Part shown: piece after piece, positions 10,101 through 25,100 of the stretch | How positions within the stretch are numbered: position 1 is the first letter of the stretch | Layout: the number at the start of each line of letters is the position of its first letter | Assembly: GCA_006176705.1 (NCBI GenBank) | Contig: QRFJ01001903.1 | Location: 372,001-436,000, forward strand | From: Cocos nucifera | Lineage: Eukaryota > Streptophyta > Magnoliopsida > Arecales > Arecaceae | Length of the DNA stretch: 64,000 nt | Direction: 5' to 3' | The notes under the pieces: generated by a model | Seen by the model: the letters and a program-made list of their open reading frames with translations, nothing else | Databases searched by the model: none | Told to the model about the DNA's origin: nothing | Made by a program: the position numbers and the translations under genes

Positions 10101-13100
10101 TAAGAAACGAGATGTAGGGTTAATAAATAAATAGAATACAAAGAGGCAACTATTTACATGGCTTACATCCATGAGCAGAGACGGTCAGAAAAAGCTCATG
10201 ATTAATAATGGAAGGGTACAAAGAAGAAAAATCCCATATACAATGCTCTAAATCTTGCCAACACTTGAAAGCCCTAAAAGAAGAGATAGCCCACATGTAT
10301 GCTACACCTAATGTCTCTAGCCCGCACAATAAACCTCAACCCTAGGTTGAGGCTAGGTCCAGTTGGTGAGACTCTTTTAGCAGTGCATCCTCTAATAGAA
10401 GAAACACCATAATAGGCTCCATGGCCCAAATTCGTTAATCACTTTTCTTGAACCACCCAATTAGTCTTTCATAGAATATCTATCTTGATCAATGTGGTTA
10501 ATTAGCATGACGATTCTTGTAGTAAAATAGTAAACTTCTCCAATATAATTTTCTAGCTCATGTATAAGACCTATCGCAAGAAGATATGAACCTAGCGCTC
10601 GACAAACTGCCTTATGGTCTACAAGTGGTCACATGAGTTTTAGTAACTATAGTTAGATAAATGTCTTTCAGATGTTTAAGATAATAAAACTAAGCAACGG
10701 TACCTTCTCCATTCATCAATGTCAATGATTTTTTAATTTTTTGGTAAATGTTAGATTTTTTTATTAAGCCCTTATTTCTACCAACAAACATATTTACCAG
10801 TAATGTAACTCTATTAATATAGTTTTCAAAATTCCCATTTAGGTTAACTTAGGTCATCCTCTAATTAATCTGTTGTTGTTCCTTTACGATTATGGTTGTC
10901 GCATTTGTGTTGTAGGTTCTTTGGTTTGTGCGGAAATCAGGAGTCAAGAGCTTTTGTAGATCCTATTTCTCCAAGGGTCAAACTGAACATTTTTTTAATT
11001 TGGCCTATATATGCCCTGTAAACTCCTTTTGTTTCTTTCACAGATTATAATATGAAACAAGCTAGTAAATCCATCCCTTTTAGGAGGGGTTGGTCATGCA
11101 TAGCTTTGAATACATTGCCAAACTACAGAACCATCACTGAATACACTTCATAACCTTCTATGGCTTCGATTTCACCTTTCCCTTGCTAAATCTATATTCA
11201 TGTATATTTAACATGTCTAAAAAGATGTGACCCACAAACGATGCTGTGGACAACTAGTGTGCTTTATTTGCCAAATAATTCCTTCTCATCATACAATTTT
11301 GTGATTTTGTCCTTGAGTTAATCATTGTAGGTGGAAGATTCTATCACTGATGCAAGAACAATGCATGCATAGGCTGGTGTGTTGGAGCCAGAATAACAAT
11401 CTAACTATCTAATTTTAATCCTTAATTTGCTTTTGTAGAACTGGTATTACCTTTCGAAGACAATGGCCGAGCATGCAGCTTGGGAGTATGCAGAGAAAAA
11501 TAGGCTTGGTCTTGTAACTGTTTGCCCGTCGGTGGTTTTCGGACCATTGCTGCAACCTACAGCGAGCACCAGCAGCTTGTTTCTAATCTATGCTATAAAA
11601 GGTCCTCCTTTACACAGCTCTTTCTTTCTTTCTTTCTTTAGTGACATATATAAATCATTTTAGATATAAATGCAATCTGGCTAGATTGTAGCGTTAAATT
11701 TTAAGGATAACTCTATTAATAATTAAGCTTCTTACTGAATCTATTTTGTGCTAGCTTTTTTGCCCCATAGCTAAATGTATAGTTCAATCTTTATCCTACT
11801 TCGTTGCTATAGGTCATAGTTAATTTCCACCACAGTGAACTCGAAGGGTATATCTACATGAAAATGAGCATTGTCAAATTGTTTCCTTACAAGTTAGTTC
11901 TCAATTTGCTTAGCTCTTCTAATCCTTTTCTTATCCGCTTCAACCTCGAGTAGAAGACATGTCTGGGTGCAATGACCCACAATTCCTATAGGAACTCTAG
12001 CTTTGTTTCAATATCCTCATGAATCTGGTTGGCCCTTCCCAATCATTTTTCTGAAAATAATACAAAAGGAAAAAACTACTCTTTTGTAGGCACTAACAAG
12101 CAGAGAACAATTGATACTTGAAATTTATTAGTTAGGATCAAACATATTCTCTTCAGTTTTTTCCATGTGTTCCTTTATGTTTCTCATTTCATTAACAACA
12201 TGCCATCCATGACTTACATGGAAAAAGAGGCTTCTCCTTGAATAAAAATTGTCAATGGCCAATTCACCATGAAAATAGGCGGTCTCACCGCCACCAATTC
12301 TTACAATTGTGATTCCTCCAAGTAGCTTTCCTTATGCTCTCAAATCTCAATATATTTCATATGTTGATGTCTCTTTGCCACTGATTTTTTTTATTGAGAA
12401 AAATGCCTCGAGATTCGGTCCATAACAAGTCTAGAACGAGATCCAGGATGATGAATGAAGTCCAACGAGCCGAAGAATAGCCTAAACGGAGTTCAGACAG
12501 AGAGTTACAACGAAAAAAGGATCGAAGCAGGTGGCACGATCCACGGGCGGTCGGAGGGGGCCCACAGGCCCGTGCAGGTGGGCAGCGTGTGGACCAAGTT
12601 GGTAGCGCGCAATGCACTGGGCCCGCCATGCACAGGCCATGTAGGTGCGTGCAGGCCCAACGGGCTCGCCTAGGCCCACTTGATGCGGTCCATCATGGCC
12701 CGCACGGCTCATAACCACCCATGTGGACTGGGCGATTGTTTTCCATCAGTTTCCCATGGTCTATAGCTTGTTTCATGGACCAGATGCATGATCGGATGGC
12801 TCTAGAGCGAGTCGATCATGATTTGGACTGATCTAGGATCGATTTGTGTGATCGAACAGCTCTGGAGCGAGTCGATCGTGATCGGACAGCCAAAAAGTGA
12901 TCTCGGGTGTGTTTGGGACTAGATGCCTTATTGAAATACTATTTTGATGATTCTGGAGTCTATATAACTTCAATTGACGAATCATTTATTGCATCGAAAA
13001 GCTGGTAATGTTCTGGAGGTGCTAAGAAGCTTTTTGAGAGCTTTTATGAGGATTTTGAGATTTTTTATTAAGAAATTTTTGTACAAAAATTGAGTGATAA

Positions 13101-16100
13101 GTTTTTCTTGTATTTATTTATTTTTATCTCTTATAGTGATGTTTTGCATGCTCCATGGAGATAGGCTTGAGACCAAATCTACGTATATTTTATTATATTT
13201 ATTTTATGATCTTTTTTCTTTCTTTCTCGCATGTCATCGATATCTATCTTTCTTGGATGATATTGTGATCTTGGATGAGTGATCCATATTTTATAATTAA
13301 AAAATCTACCCAACAAGTGGTATCAGAGTCTAGTCACCGTGGTCAAGTGGTATCGGGCAGTCCAAGTAGAGATGGTGTTGATCGAGATTAGAAGATGGAG
13401 AAGATAAGCACGATCAAGATAGAGATCAACTGGTTCGATGAAAAGAGCAATTTCTTCTTATGGTAAGTAAGGATGAAGGACGTGCTCATCTAACATGGAT
13501 TGATCAATGCTCTCTTGAATGAAAAGAAGCCAAATACCATAGAGGATAGGACTTGGGAGTGGCTACAGATGCAGATGGTGAGTACCATCCGCATATACCT
13601 GATAGATGAGGGGGTGATCTAGGTACTTAGCAAAATTTTTTCGATAGTGCTATGGTTGAAGCTCAAGGAGTTATGCATGGCAAAGTCCCTCATCAATATC
13701 ATCTTCTTTTAGGGCAATTCTACCAACTATGGATGATCGAGAGACCGAGCGTGCAGGAACATCTCAGCCACTTTTAGAAGATTTTTACTGATCTTCTTAA
13801 TATAGGTGAGAAGGTTGAGGAGATCAGGATGTTGGTCTTGCTAGCATCGCTTTCTCCTTCATATAAGTCCTTGGTGACTATTATTCTAGTGGAAAAAATT
13901 ATTAAGATGGATGAGATCACTACAGCGATTCTCTAAAATGAGGTTCTCAGGAGGAAGAACCCAGCTTTGAGCTCAGATGGTGGTAGTTTAGCTTTGATAA
14001 TTTCTAGAGAAGTAAGTGGTAGTAGATAGTGGTAGAGGATCGCAAGAAGAATGATCCAGATCTAGGACGAAGGATCAGAGCAAGATCAGATGCTATCGAT
14101 GTGATGAGTTGGGGCATTGTGTCAGACATTGTCCATAACTTAAAGGTCGGATGCAGGCTACTATGGCGATGGCTAGTAGCAATATAGAAAGCAGTGACAA
14201 TGTCCTTCTGGTAATTGATGAGGTATCTATTTCTTCCTTCCTGTGAATTATGGATTCTGCTTGTTCCTATCATATATGTTGTAGAGAGGAGCTGTTTGAC
14301 TTTTTGAAAATCAGTAAGGATACTGTGTTCCTGCCGGATGAATCGAGTTGAGAGATCAAGGACAGTGGGATGGTCAGCATAAAGCTCTATGATAGAATAA
14401 TGAAGAAGTTAGGTGAGGTTCAATACATACCCAGATTTAAGAAGAATCTAATCTTACTGAGCAGACTGGATTCGATCGACTTTAGATAAAAAGCTAATGA
14501 AGAAATCCTGAAGGTCATGCATGGAAGTAGGGTGGTGTATGATTAGAGGAAAAAAATATGATAGATATTACCTCATGGTGGGGAGTCCAGTGCGAGGTGG
14601 AGCTCCAAGATTAGGTGGATTAGACACAAAATGAAAGACTCGGGAGGATGGCAGGTGATGTAAAGTTTTATTGCTGTAGGAAACTTTTTTGAGCAAGTCT
14701 TTGATCAGAGTGGACAGCTTATGATGGAGGTGGGATCAAGCGACTTGGCTCGACTTTCATATTTGTCCATCCATGAGACTGCAGGCATGTCCTAGGGCAT
14801 GGAGCGAGATGGATCATAGGCTCTCAAAGATAGATGAAGACTGAATATCGAGTCAAGATGAAGATTGTTGAAAAAAATATCTTAAGATTCAGTTCATAAT
14901 AAGCCCAGAATGAGATTCAGGATGACAAATGGAGTTCAACGAGCTCAAGAATAGCTTAAACAAAGTCTAGACAGAGAAGTTACGTACGAAAGAATGACCA
15001 GAGCAGGTGGCACGGCACATGGGCGGTTGGAGGGGGCCCATGGGCTGGCGTAGACCGATGGCGGCATGGGCCAAGCTAGTAGCGCGTGGCATGCTGGGTT
15101 GGCCTAAGCGCGCATGGGCCGCATGGGCATGTGCAAGCCCAATGAGCGTGCCAAGGCCCGTTTCACATGGTCCATCATGGATTGCTCGGCTCACAGTCGC
15201 CTATGTGGACTGGGCAGCCATTTTCTATCAGTTTTCCACAATCCACAGCCTATTTCATGACCAAATGCGTGATCGAGAGCTCTAGAGCGAGCCAATCATG
15301 ATCGATGGCCCAAGCACGATTCAGACTGATTTAGGACTGATTTGCACGATCAAACGACTCTAGAGTGAGCCTATCATGATCGAATGGCCATAAAATGATC
15401 TCGGATGTGTTTGGGATTATTTCCTATTAAAATACTGTTTTGATGATTTTGAAGTCTATATAATTCCAAATGATGAACCGTTTATTGCATCGAAAAGCTA
15501 GTGATGTCCTTGAGGTGTTGAGAAGATTCTTAAAAAATTTTAAAAAGCTTTTATAAGAATTTTGGAACTTCTTATTGAAAAACTCTTGTATAAGGATTGA
15601 GTGATAAGTTTCTCTTGTATTTGTTAGTTTTTATCTCTCATAGTGAAGTTTTGCATATCCCATGGAGGTAGGCTTGAGACCAAACCTACATATATTTTAT
15701 TGCACTTGTTTTGTGATTTTTTTTTTCTTGTGTGGCATCAACATCTATTTTTCTTGGATGCTATTATGATCTTGGACAGGTGATCCGTGTTCTGCTATTG
15801 AGGGACCTACCCTAACACCCTTTTATTGTTTGGTTGATAGTTGTTCAAGTCAATTGAGAACATGTGAGTTAACTTTGTCTTCCCTAGTTCATTGAGAGGT
15901 CTTCTCTTCAAATTCTTGTTTCACATTGTCTTATTGGTATTATTGGAGAAGTTGACTTTGTTCACTAACCTTGTATATGTTGGAAAATTGTTAGGAAAAG
16001 TGGGTGTATAGAGAATTATTTTATAGAAAATCCTAAGGCTCCTAGGCATGTAATCGCTATCTTTAGAGTGTTATTTGCCCCCACTCGAAAGAGTTTGCTA

Positions 16101-19100
16101 ATGGGTTTAAGGCAAATACACTTTCAGGATACAAAAAATCCTTATGGATTCTATAGATAGCAATTCTGAAGAATCCCCTAGACCTCTCTAGGAAACTATT
16201 TAGAAGCTAAAGAAGAATAAAGATTTTAAGATGGAAGGGAGAGGATTGATTGATTGCTATTTCCAATCACAAGGCTCTGTATTTATGGAGTCCAAATAGA
16301 TGCAAAGGCAATGGCATCGTAGGTCAGCCACGCTGGCAATGGCATCTAGTCTTAGGGATTAAATAGAGACCCAACGGGTCCCTTATTTTGTTAAAGCCAT
16401 AGAAAGAAAGAAAGAGGAAGAAGAAAAAAAAAGAAAGAAAAAAGAAAGGAAAAAGGAAAGAAAGAAAAGAAAAAAAAGAAGAGAGTTTCTCTCTCCTCCC
16501 ACTCTCCTCTCTCTACCTTCTCTGTCTACTTTCTCTCTCTATCTTCTCTCTCTAGAAATTTTTTCTTTAGAGATTTTATGGATCTAGGAAAACTTGAATT
16601 GACTAGCTAGTCTTGGGAAGGGATTTTGAACCTGTAGTGTTAGATCCATTTATCTATAATTTTTTCATATATAATTTTTATGTTAATCTTGATTATGTAG
16701 TGGTGCGATTGTTTGCATGAGATATCGAGCGGAATATCTTGCTTTTGAGTCCATAGATTTAGAGAATCATTAATTACTGTGCTGAGTCAATCACCAGTAG
16801 AGGTAAGGATTCTTGTACACAAACACTTGTATATGTATTTAGTTCTGCATTGCATGGTCTTGATTTCTCGTGATTGATTTTGATGGGTATGTGATTGTCA
16901 ATATGATAAATTTTCTATATATTTATTGATGGCTTTTCGGATAGTTTGGATTATGATATCGGCTATTGAGATTTATGAAAAGAACATAATATAATAAGTA
17001 TTTTATTAGCATGATTGAGATTAATAAATTGATGATCAAGAAAAGGAGTTTTGGGCTAGTCACATTAAACTGAGAATAGCCTCATTACAGGCAGGAATAT
17101 GATACTGAAAATAGCCTGCCATGGGCAAATACATGGTACTGAAAATAACATGCCATAAGCAGATACATGGTACCAAGAATAGCCTTGCCACAGGCAAATA
17201 TGTGGTATTTAAGTTTATCACCATGGGCTGAAGCATGATTATTCTGATTTGCTACTGCGGACGGAAGCGCGGTTATTCTAGTTTGCCAACGCGGGCTGAG
17301 ATGCAGTTATTCCGATTTGCCATCGTGGACTGAAATGCAGTTATTATGGATTGCCGTCATGAGCTGGAGTGTGACCATGACTAGTTTGGAATCTTAAAGA
17401 TAATTGTTGATTATTCAGATTAAGTTAATGAGACATGGATGATAAGACATGGAACCATAATTAAGTAAAAGAGGCTTTATTTAATTATTATATATCTAAT
17501 ATATCATTTATGAATAGATGGATATTTGATGGTGTATCATGCATGTTTTTGTATATATTGGTACTAAGTTATTTTGGATATTTGACATGAGATTTTGTGA
17601 CTTATATTTTCTTTTGATACTATCCATATATTATTTTCAAATTATTATTATGTTGGTGTAAGTGTATGAGAATTCTTATTGGGCTGTAAAACTTACCACC
17701 TCTCTTCTTGCTCTTTTCTTTTCAGAGTTACATGATACATACATTTGGCTATGGTTGGAATCATGATTGAAAGAATTGATTAGATAGAGCACCATCAATA
17801 ACAATTAGGTGATTGAGTTTGTAAATTGTATAAGGTTGATCATTGTTAATGCAAAATTAGTTATTATAAATTGAGATCGATGGTGTTCGTTGGATGGTGA
17901 GATTGTAAGAAATTTTACTGGCCTTGCATATTCTTTAAGACTTGCTTAAGCAGTATGCGGCCATCACATATCCGACCCGAGTATTGGGTTCGGGGCATGA
18001 CACCAACTTAGTTCTTTTTAGATTTGGAACTCTATAAAAGGCTAAGCATCCCATACTTTGAGATTGTCCAGTTTTGATTTTCTTCCTGTCCATATCTTAT
18101 ATGGAGGAACCTTTATTTTCTTTGATAGAATTCTTTTATGAATATAACAAGCAACTAGTAAAGCATCCCCCCATAAATTAAAAGGTTATTTGGCACTTAA
18201 AATCATCAAATTAACCATATCTACTAAGGTATGATTTTTCCTTTCTACCAACTCATTCTGTTGTGGAGTATAAGATGCTGAATTCTAATATATTATATCT
18301 TATTCCTCATAAAAGATATTAAATTTAGGATAAAATTCTCCACCTCTATCACTATGTAGGATCTTAATTTTTTTTTCTTGTTTATTTTCAACTTTTGCTT
18401 TATAACATTTAAATATGTTAAAAGCTTCGTCTTTATTCCTCATTAAATACACATAAGTGTACCTAGAAGAATCATCTATAAATATTATAACGTATCGCTT
18501 GCCATCTCTTATGAGAACTCCATTTAACTCACAAATATTAGAATGTACGAACTCTAATATTTATGTATTTCTTTCTATTTTAAGAAAAGATTTCTTGGTG
18601 ATCTTTACTAGAATGCTTATTTCACACTTATCATTACCATTATTATGTGTAAAAGAAATATGACCATATGCTTATGCATATATTATAGAGACTTAAAATT
18701 AAATGTGCTAACCTAACATACCATAAAGAACAAGAATCCACAACATAAGTAGAATTAGCTTTCACTTTATTGGTCTCATCAAGACTGAGTTTAAACGTAC
18801 CTTTACAATAGTAACCCTTGCCCATGAATAGACCATTCTTAGACAAAATAACCTTATCAAACTCAAGTACAGCTTTAAAGCCTTTCTTACAAAGTAGAGT
18901 AGCAAACACCAAATTCTTTATTAAATTCAGAACATAGAGAACATTCATCAAGTTAAGTTTCCTTCTGGATCCAAAATTCAATTCCATCATTTCTTGTCAA
19001 TCACCTTGGCCATATTATGGTCGCTTATAATCACTTCTGTATCAACAGCATCTTTATAATTCTTAAATTATTCTTTATTGTTACAAATATGGATGGTAGC

Positions 19101-22100
19101 ACCAGAATCGAGCCACCAATTGGAGAACTTGGCTGTAGTTGCCATATATAGTTCAGTCACTATACCTATTTGTAGTGCTTTCATTCCTCCGGTAACCATA
19201 GCAATGAGATCCTTGATCTCCTCCTCTTCTATGTTTACCTTATTGGCAGAACTAGATCTTTCCTTAGAAGCTTTCACTTTCTTAAGGAGTTTGTAGTCTT
19301 TGATGTAATAGCATTTCTTATTACAATGATAAGTACACTTTCGACTTCATTTCTTATCTTGCTTTTCTTTGAAATCAAAACCTTCTCTTTTGACCTCTTT
19401 GATTTTTCTTAGGCTCGCTTTTAGAAATATAATTCACTTTAGAATTATTAAGATATGTGGCATTATGTTTTTGAGTTTTCTCTTCAATTCTAGGATGCCT
19501 TTGTATCTTTTCTATGGTAAAATCTTCTACCATATGCAGAAGTTTCTTCCTATAACCATTCCAAGTAGAAGGAAATTTCAAAATTATTTCTACAACTTCA
19601 AGTTATTCAGGAACAACTACTCTCAAATCATGAAACTTGTTAACCAGTACTTGCAATTCATGTACTTGATCCATGATGGATGTTGGTGCAAAATTTGGTC
19701 ATCGCCGGAGAAGCGCTGGAGTCGAAGAAGATGAGATCGCCGTCAGTGACCTGCAAAATAAGTCTCGTCCAGAGTCTGTGGGGGTGGCTCCGACAAGACC
19801 CTTCGATGATCAAGTCAGCTCTTTCGACCAACAGAAATGGAGTACTCAGTAGAGAAAGTTGCAGAGCATCGAAAGAGAGGAGAAAAGCTTGGAGAAAATA
19901 TATCTGAAAGGTTCCTTTTATAACCCGATGTCGATAACAAACTGATAGTGACAGCTGTAACTGCTTGGTAGTGGGTCGTTCGGGGTCACGTGGAATTTAT
20001 TATGGAGAGTAGTGTCTGTTGTCATGACGTATAAATTCGTTGAAATTTAATAGTTGAAATTTGAAGGAGTAGACGTCGGTTGGTGATGACCATTGAGCTA
20101 TATCAATTCTAGAGAAGTTTGGACTCCTCTAAAGTAGTCTGTGGGTTGGTTTATGCCATGTACGTGATTGGATTCGTGTAGGCAAGGAGATCTTTATGGG
20201 CGACTACTGGAGGTTTGGTCGAAAGAGATTCAGAAGCTCTGCGACTTGAGAAATATTGAAGAAAGTCTATCGGAGATATCTGAGAGCGGATCCACCTGGG
20301 GAATCAAAAAGTAGGTCTGCTGGAGGAATCTGTGCGCTACTCTACTGAAGGAGAAACTCAAAGGAGAATTTGCCTGATGGAGGAATCCAATGGTTGGAGG
20401 AGTCTGAAAGAAGTTCGACTGCTGGGAGGAGTCTGAAAGGAGTTTGAATACTGAAGAAATCCGAAAGAAATTCGACTGTTGGAGGAGCCATGCAGGTTAC
20501 TGGAAGGAGATCGATCGAATAAGATGCGCAGGAGCTGGAAACTTAGCTGATTCTCTGGGGCAGAAGTATTGACTATTCAAGTTCGTTTGGAGAAGAAATC
20601 CGTAATATCCTGTCAAATCTAAAATCGATCATCCCAACCAGTCGGATTATTTGACTGTAATGTTGGAGGTCGACTATCTCAAAATGATTCAGAGTTTGAA
20701 TACTCCTGCAGGTGATGAAAACAGTAAAGGGTTTGCCATGCTACTTTCAAAAAATATTTTAAAAATAGTAATGATACAGCAAAAAATAATTAATTTAATT
20801 AATTATCTACTGATTATATCAGATTATTTAATCCTACACATTAGGATCTAAACATAATATGCATGCATACATCAATAGATCTAAAAATAAAATTATGTAA
20901 TAAATTATTTACTATATCTACGTGTTTAGAACATAATACCTTTTTGCGGATAGTCGATCACCATAATCTGAGTTTATCGGATAATGCTTTGGTATCATAT
21001 CATAGCTGCACATGTCTGGCCTCTACGGTTGGTCCACATGGAGCTTCTGATCTTGATCAGCTCTACTGGAGTGCTAGCTCCTCACCGGAGCCTTCGATAG
21101 CTGATCACGATTGATCCAATCGATTGTATATTTTTTATTTTTTAAATATTTTAAAAAATTAGAACATAAATATTGGAGGATGATGAAGATGTATGTCAAA
21201 TTTAGTGGCGATCTGATGCTCACAGTACTCGATCTCTTCATCCGAACCTAGATTCCAAAATCTAGGATTTCACTCAGCCCAAAAATCCTGACACCCTAAA
21301 AATTCTATCACGCCATCTCTATGTTGAGTTTTTTTATGAAATAAGTTTTCATGAAAAGATAACTTTTAGATCTATAATTTTTATTTAGATTATATCTAAA
21401 AATAGGATATTCTTAGAGGTGAAAATTATAAAAGAAGAGAGGTATGAGGGAAAAGTAAAGTGCTGTAGGATCCTATTCATCTTCACTCCGAGATTTTTTT
21501 TTGCTCAAAATTGATGCTCAAACACTCTAAAATTTTTACCACATAATTCTAACCCCTTCTCCTACACGTACAAAAATTCTCATAATTTATTGACGTGAAT
21601 ACCATGAGAAAACTGCATGGACAATGATAAGGGTCGAGTGGTTGAGAGGTTTTAACCACTCACTTGATTTCAAAAATCAAATGAGCCTCTTATCCTTATC
21701 CAATGCCTCCTCCCTTATGTTTAACATGCAGAAGGACTCTTCTTTTGCATGCATACTTTTATTTCTTAAAAAATATTCGACAAACAAAAGGAAGGGTGTG
21801 GGAAGCAGAGTGGAAAAGTAAAAAATGGTAGGCGCATGGGAGAATTTGAATTCAAACTTTATTTGACTTGGTCCTAATTGGTTTCAACCAAACCAACTAA
21901 TCTAGATCCAATTAAATTAGGTTAAATCCAACCAAATTAGGCTTAGTCTAATCCAATAAAATTTTAATCAAATTAGAAATTAATTAGATCTACGTCCTGA
22001 TCAAATCAGGGTTAAAACTCTCATAGCGATTAAGTCATCTCATGATCTGATCGGATCAAATCCAATCAAATCAAATTCAATCGAACTTGATCGAATCCTC

Positions 22101-25100
22101 ATCACTCAATCAAATTGAGCTAATCAGTAATTAAATTACTAATTAATCCTTTAAAAAATATCTGAGTTCAAATCGAATGGGTTACTGGGTAATAGAGTCC
22201 TATCAACATGAAACTCTTGAAGAGTCCTAAATCAGTGGGACTCTTGAACCCAGTGTTCCAAATAAATCAAACTCATGATCATAGAGTCTTAAACTAGTGG
22301 AACTCTTGATCAGAGAGTTTCAGATGAGTAGGACTCAGAGTTTCAGTCTAGTAGGACTCTTGGTTACAATCCCAGTTCAGTGGGACTCTTGATCATAGTG
22401 TCCTACATTATCAGGACTCATGATTAGAGAGTCTCAGACAAATAGGACTTAAAATTCCAAACAAGTAAGACTCTTGATCACACAATCTTAGTCTAGTGGG
22501 ACTCTTGACCATAGAGTTTCAGACTAATGGGACTCTTGATCAGCCATCAGATCAGATAGGAACTTTTAATGTGTGTGATCCCACAGGTCCAAATCTAAGC
22601 TGGTAGCACAGAAACCAATTTTTATACTAATTGAAGTGACCATCTAGCAATGGTATCCGATGTCCGAATAGATCGAATAATCGCAATCGCAACATTCAGA
22701 ACCTACGTAAATATGGTTATCGTATAATTCATCCTTATGATCTCTATGTAATAGATGACTCAGGGTTAGACTGTCAATCCTAAAAAATACATCCATATCG
22801 TGTCTCAAAGCAATTAGTCCCGTGACTCCTTACTAAGACTATCCTGACCAAGATTTTGCTAAATTAAAATATAATTGAACACAGCTTCTGAAATTAGGAG
22901 TGGTCAATTCCATCTTGATACATGCACCGACTCCATAAGTACTTGACTGTGCTTAGAAACCTTCCATCACTGAATTAAAAATTCAGATAGTCTGATATCA
23001 AAACACAGTGAGTTGCTTGAAAGTCATCGTGGTGATCTCAGATCGGAGGAATATTTATATCTATATTCCATCGAAGCTAATCTTGATAGGAGAAAAGCTT
23101 CAAAGTTGGTCACGTTCAGTGCAGATGTATCCATACATCTCATTTGCATGCCATATCAGTGTCTTAACACTCCTTGGTTATGAGGACAACCAACCTATAT
23201 GGCACACAACAACCTATACTTGATAAATGTTGTCGTCCTAAGTAACAACGTATCATTTGGTCGTGAACTATTTAAGGACTAAATGATAAATTCTTTTTTG
23301 CCGAATCTAGATAGTCCTAAAGACTTCATCACAACATAGGAGTTCATTAGAAGACAACAAAATTTATGATAAAAAATGCTAAAATATTTTTTATTAATTT
23401 ATAATTCATATACAATCATAAATATATGATCCAACCGTCAACAAACTGACGATTGGCTTTGGGGCACATTTTCAACAATCTTCCACTTGGACTAAACCCA
23501 ATCGGTGTAGTATCTAATACCTATGTTCGACTTAAATTCGTCGAACTCCTTCACCGCAATAGCTTTAGTGAATGGGTCAACCAGATTCTTCTTTCTGTCG
23601 ATTTTCTGAAGGTCGACATCATCTCGATCCATAATCTCTCAGACAAGATGGTAGCGGCGCAGAATATGCTTCGTTCGCTGGTATGTCTTTGGTTTCTTCG
23701 CCTGAGTAATGGCTTTAGAGCTGTCGCAATAGAGCAGAATTGGACCATCAAGAGAAGGTGCTACTCCAAGCTCGATGATGAATTTTTTTAGCCACACTGC
23801 TTCTTTGACAGCATTTGATGCAGCGACATACTCTACCTCACAGACTGAATCAATCATAGTGTGATGCTTGAAACTCTTCCAGTAGACGATCCCATTATTA
23901 AGAATAAATATATATCCCGACACACTCTTGCTATCATCATGATCGAACTGGAAACTGTCTGTGAACCCCACAAGTTTTAAGTTCGATTCACCATATACAA
24001 GCCATTGATCCTTAGTATTTCTTAAATACTTCAGGATGGTTTTAACAATCTTCCAGTGATTCTCTCCTGAATTAGATTGGTATCTACTCACTACACCTAG
24101 TGAGTATGCCACATCTTGTCACGTACATATCATGGTGTACATTATAGAACCCACTACTGAAGCATATGGTATTCTATTCATATGCTCTCTATCTAGAGGT
24201 GTTGTTGGACAATTCCTCTTTAAAAAAGAAATTTCATGGCATATCGATAGATAGCTTTTCTTGATATTTTTCATACTGAACCATTTCAGCATAGTGTCAA
24301 TGTACATGGACTGGGGCAATCCAAGTAATCTTTAAGATCTATTTCTATAGATCTTCATCCCTAGGATGTAGAAAGCTTCTCCTAGATTTTTCATGGAGAA
24401 CTGTGATGACAGTTAGATCTTTATTCCTTGTAATACAGAAACATTATTTTTGATTAAGAGAATGTCATCCACATATAATACTAGGAATACTATTGCTGGA
24501 CCGTTAGCCCATTTGTATATGCAGGACTCCTCTTCGTTCTTAATGAAGCCATATGTTTTGATTGTTCTATCAAATTACATGTTCCAGCTCCGAGATGCCT
24601 GCTTTAATCCATAAATGGACCTCTGAAGCTTACACACCTTAGACTCATCTATGAACGTGAAACCTTCAGGTTGTATTATATACACCTCTTCATTCAGCTC
24701 TTTATTCAGAAAAGCTATTTTCACATCCATCTACCAGATTTCATAGTCCAGATGGGTAGCTATGGCAAGCATTATCCTAATGGATTTGAGCATTATCACA
24801 GGAGAGAACATCTCATCATAATCAATACTATAACGTTGACGATACCCCTTGACAACCAGACATGCTTTATAGGTCTCCACCTTTTCGTCTGTTCTTCTTT
24901 TTCTTTTGAAGACCCACTTACATCTTATGGATTTTGCCCCTTCAGGTGGGTCAACCAATGTCCATACATCATTGACCTTCATGGATTCCATCTCGAATTT
25001 TATGGCCTCAAGCCATTTCTCAGAATCAGATCTCTGCATTGCATCCATATAGGTGATTGAATCTTGATCATTCTCATCGAGTTCGATAGGATCTCCATTC

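Larger units (their letters stand above)
12392..15817 (+). mobile_element. Non-autonomous Ty1/copia element (copia-A), gag-protease only
   Basis: Two direct LTRs (12392-13315 and 14866-15817) flank about 1.55 kb. Next to the 5' LTR is AGTGGTATCAGAGTC, a methionine-tRNA-type primer site. The interior reads as decayed copia gag with several stops, then a CCHC zinc knuckle (CYRCDELGHCVRHC, about 14088-14130). A protease-like segment follows (DSACSYHIC, about 14250-14280). It then goes straight to a purine-rich stretch and the 3' LTR. Integrase, reverse transcriptase and RNase H are absent, so it could move only with help from another element. A clean target duplication was not found. Confidence 0.75.

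Noticed and set aside
12455..12718. Overlapping GC-rich ORFs on both strands
   Set aside because: They lie in the copia-A LTR, recur in diverged form at 14967-15285, and are open on both strands because of composition.
21624..21821. Small conserved-looking ORF also present at 30078-30275
   Set aside because: The two copies are the two LTRs of copia-N, so the similarity reflects LTR duplication and not selection.
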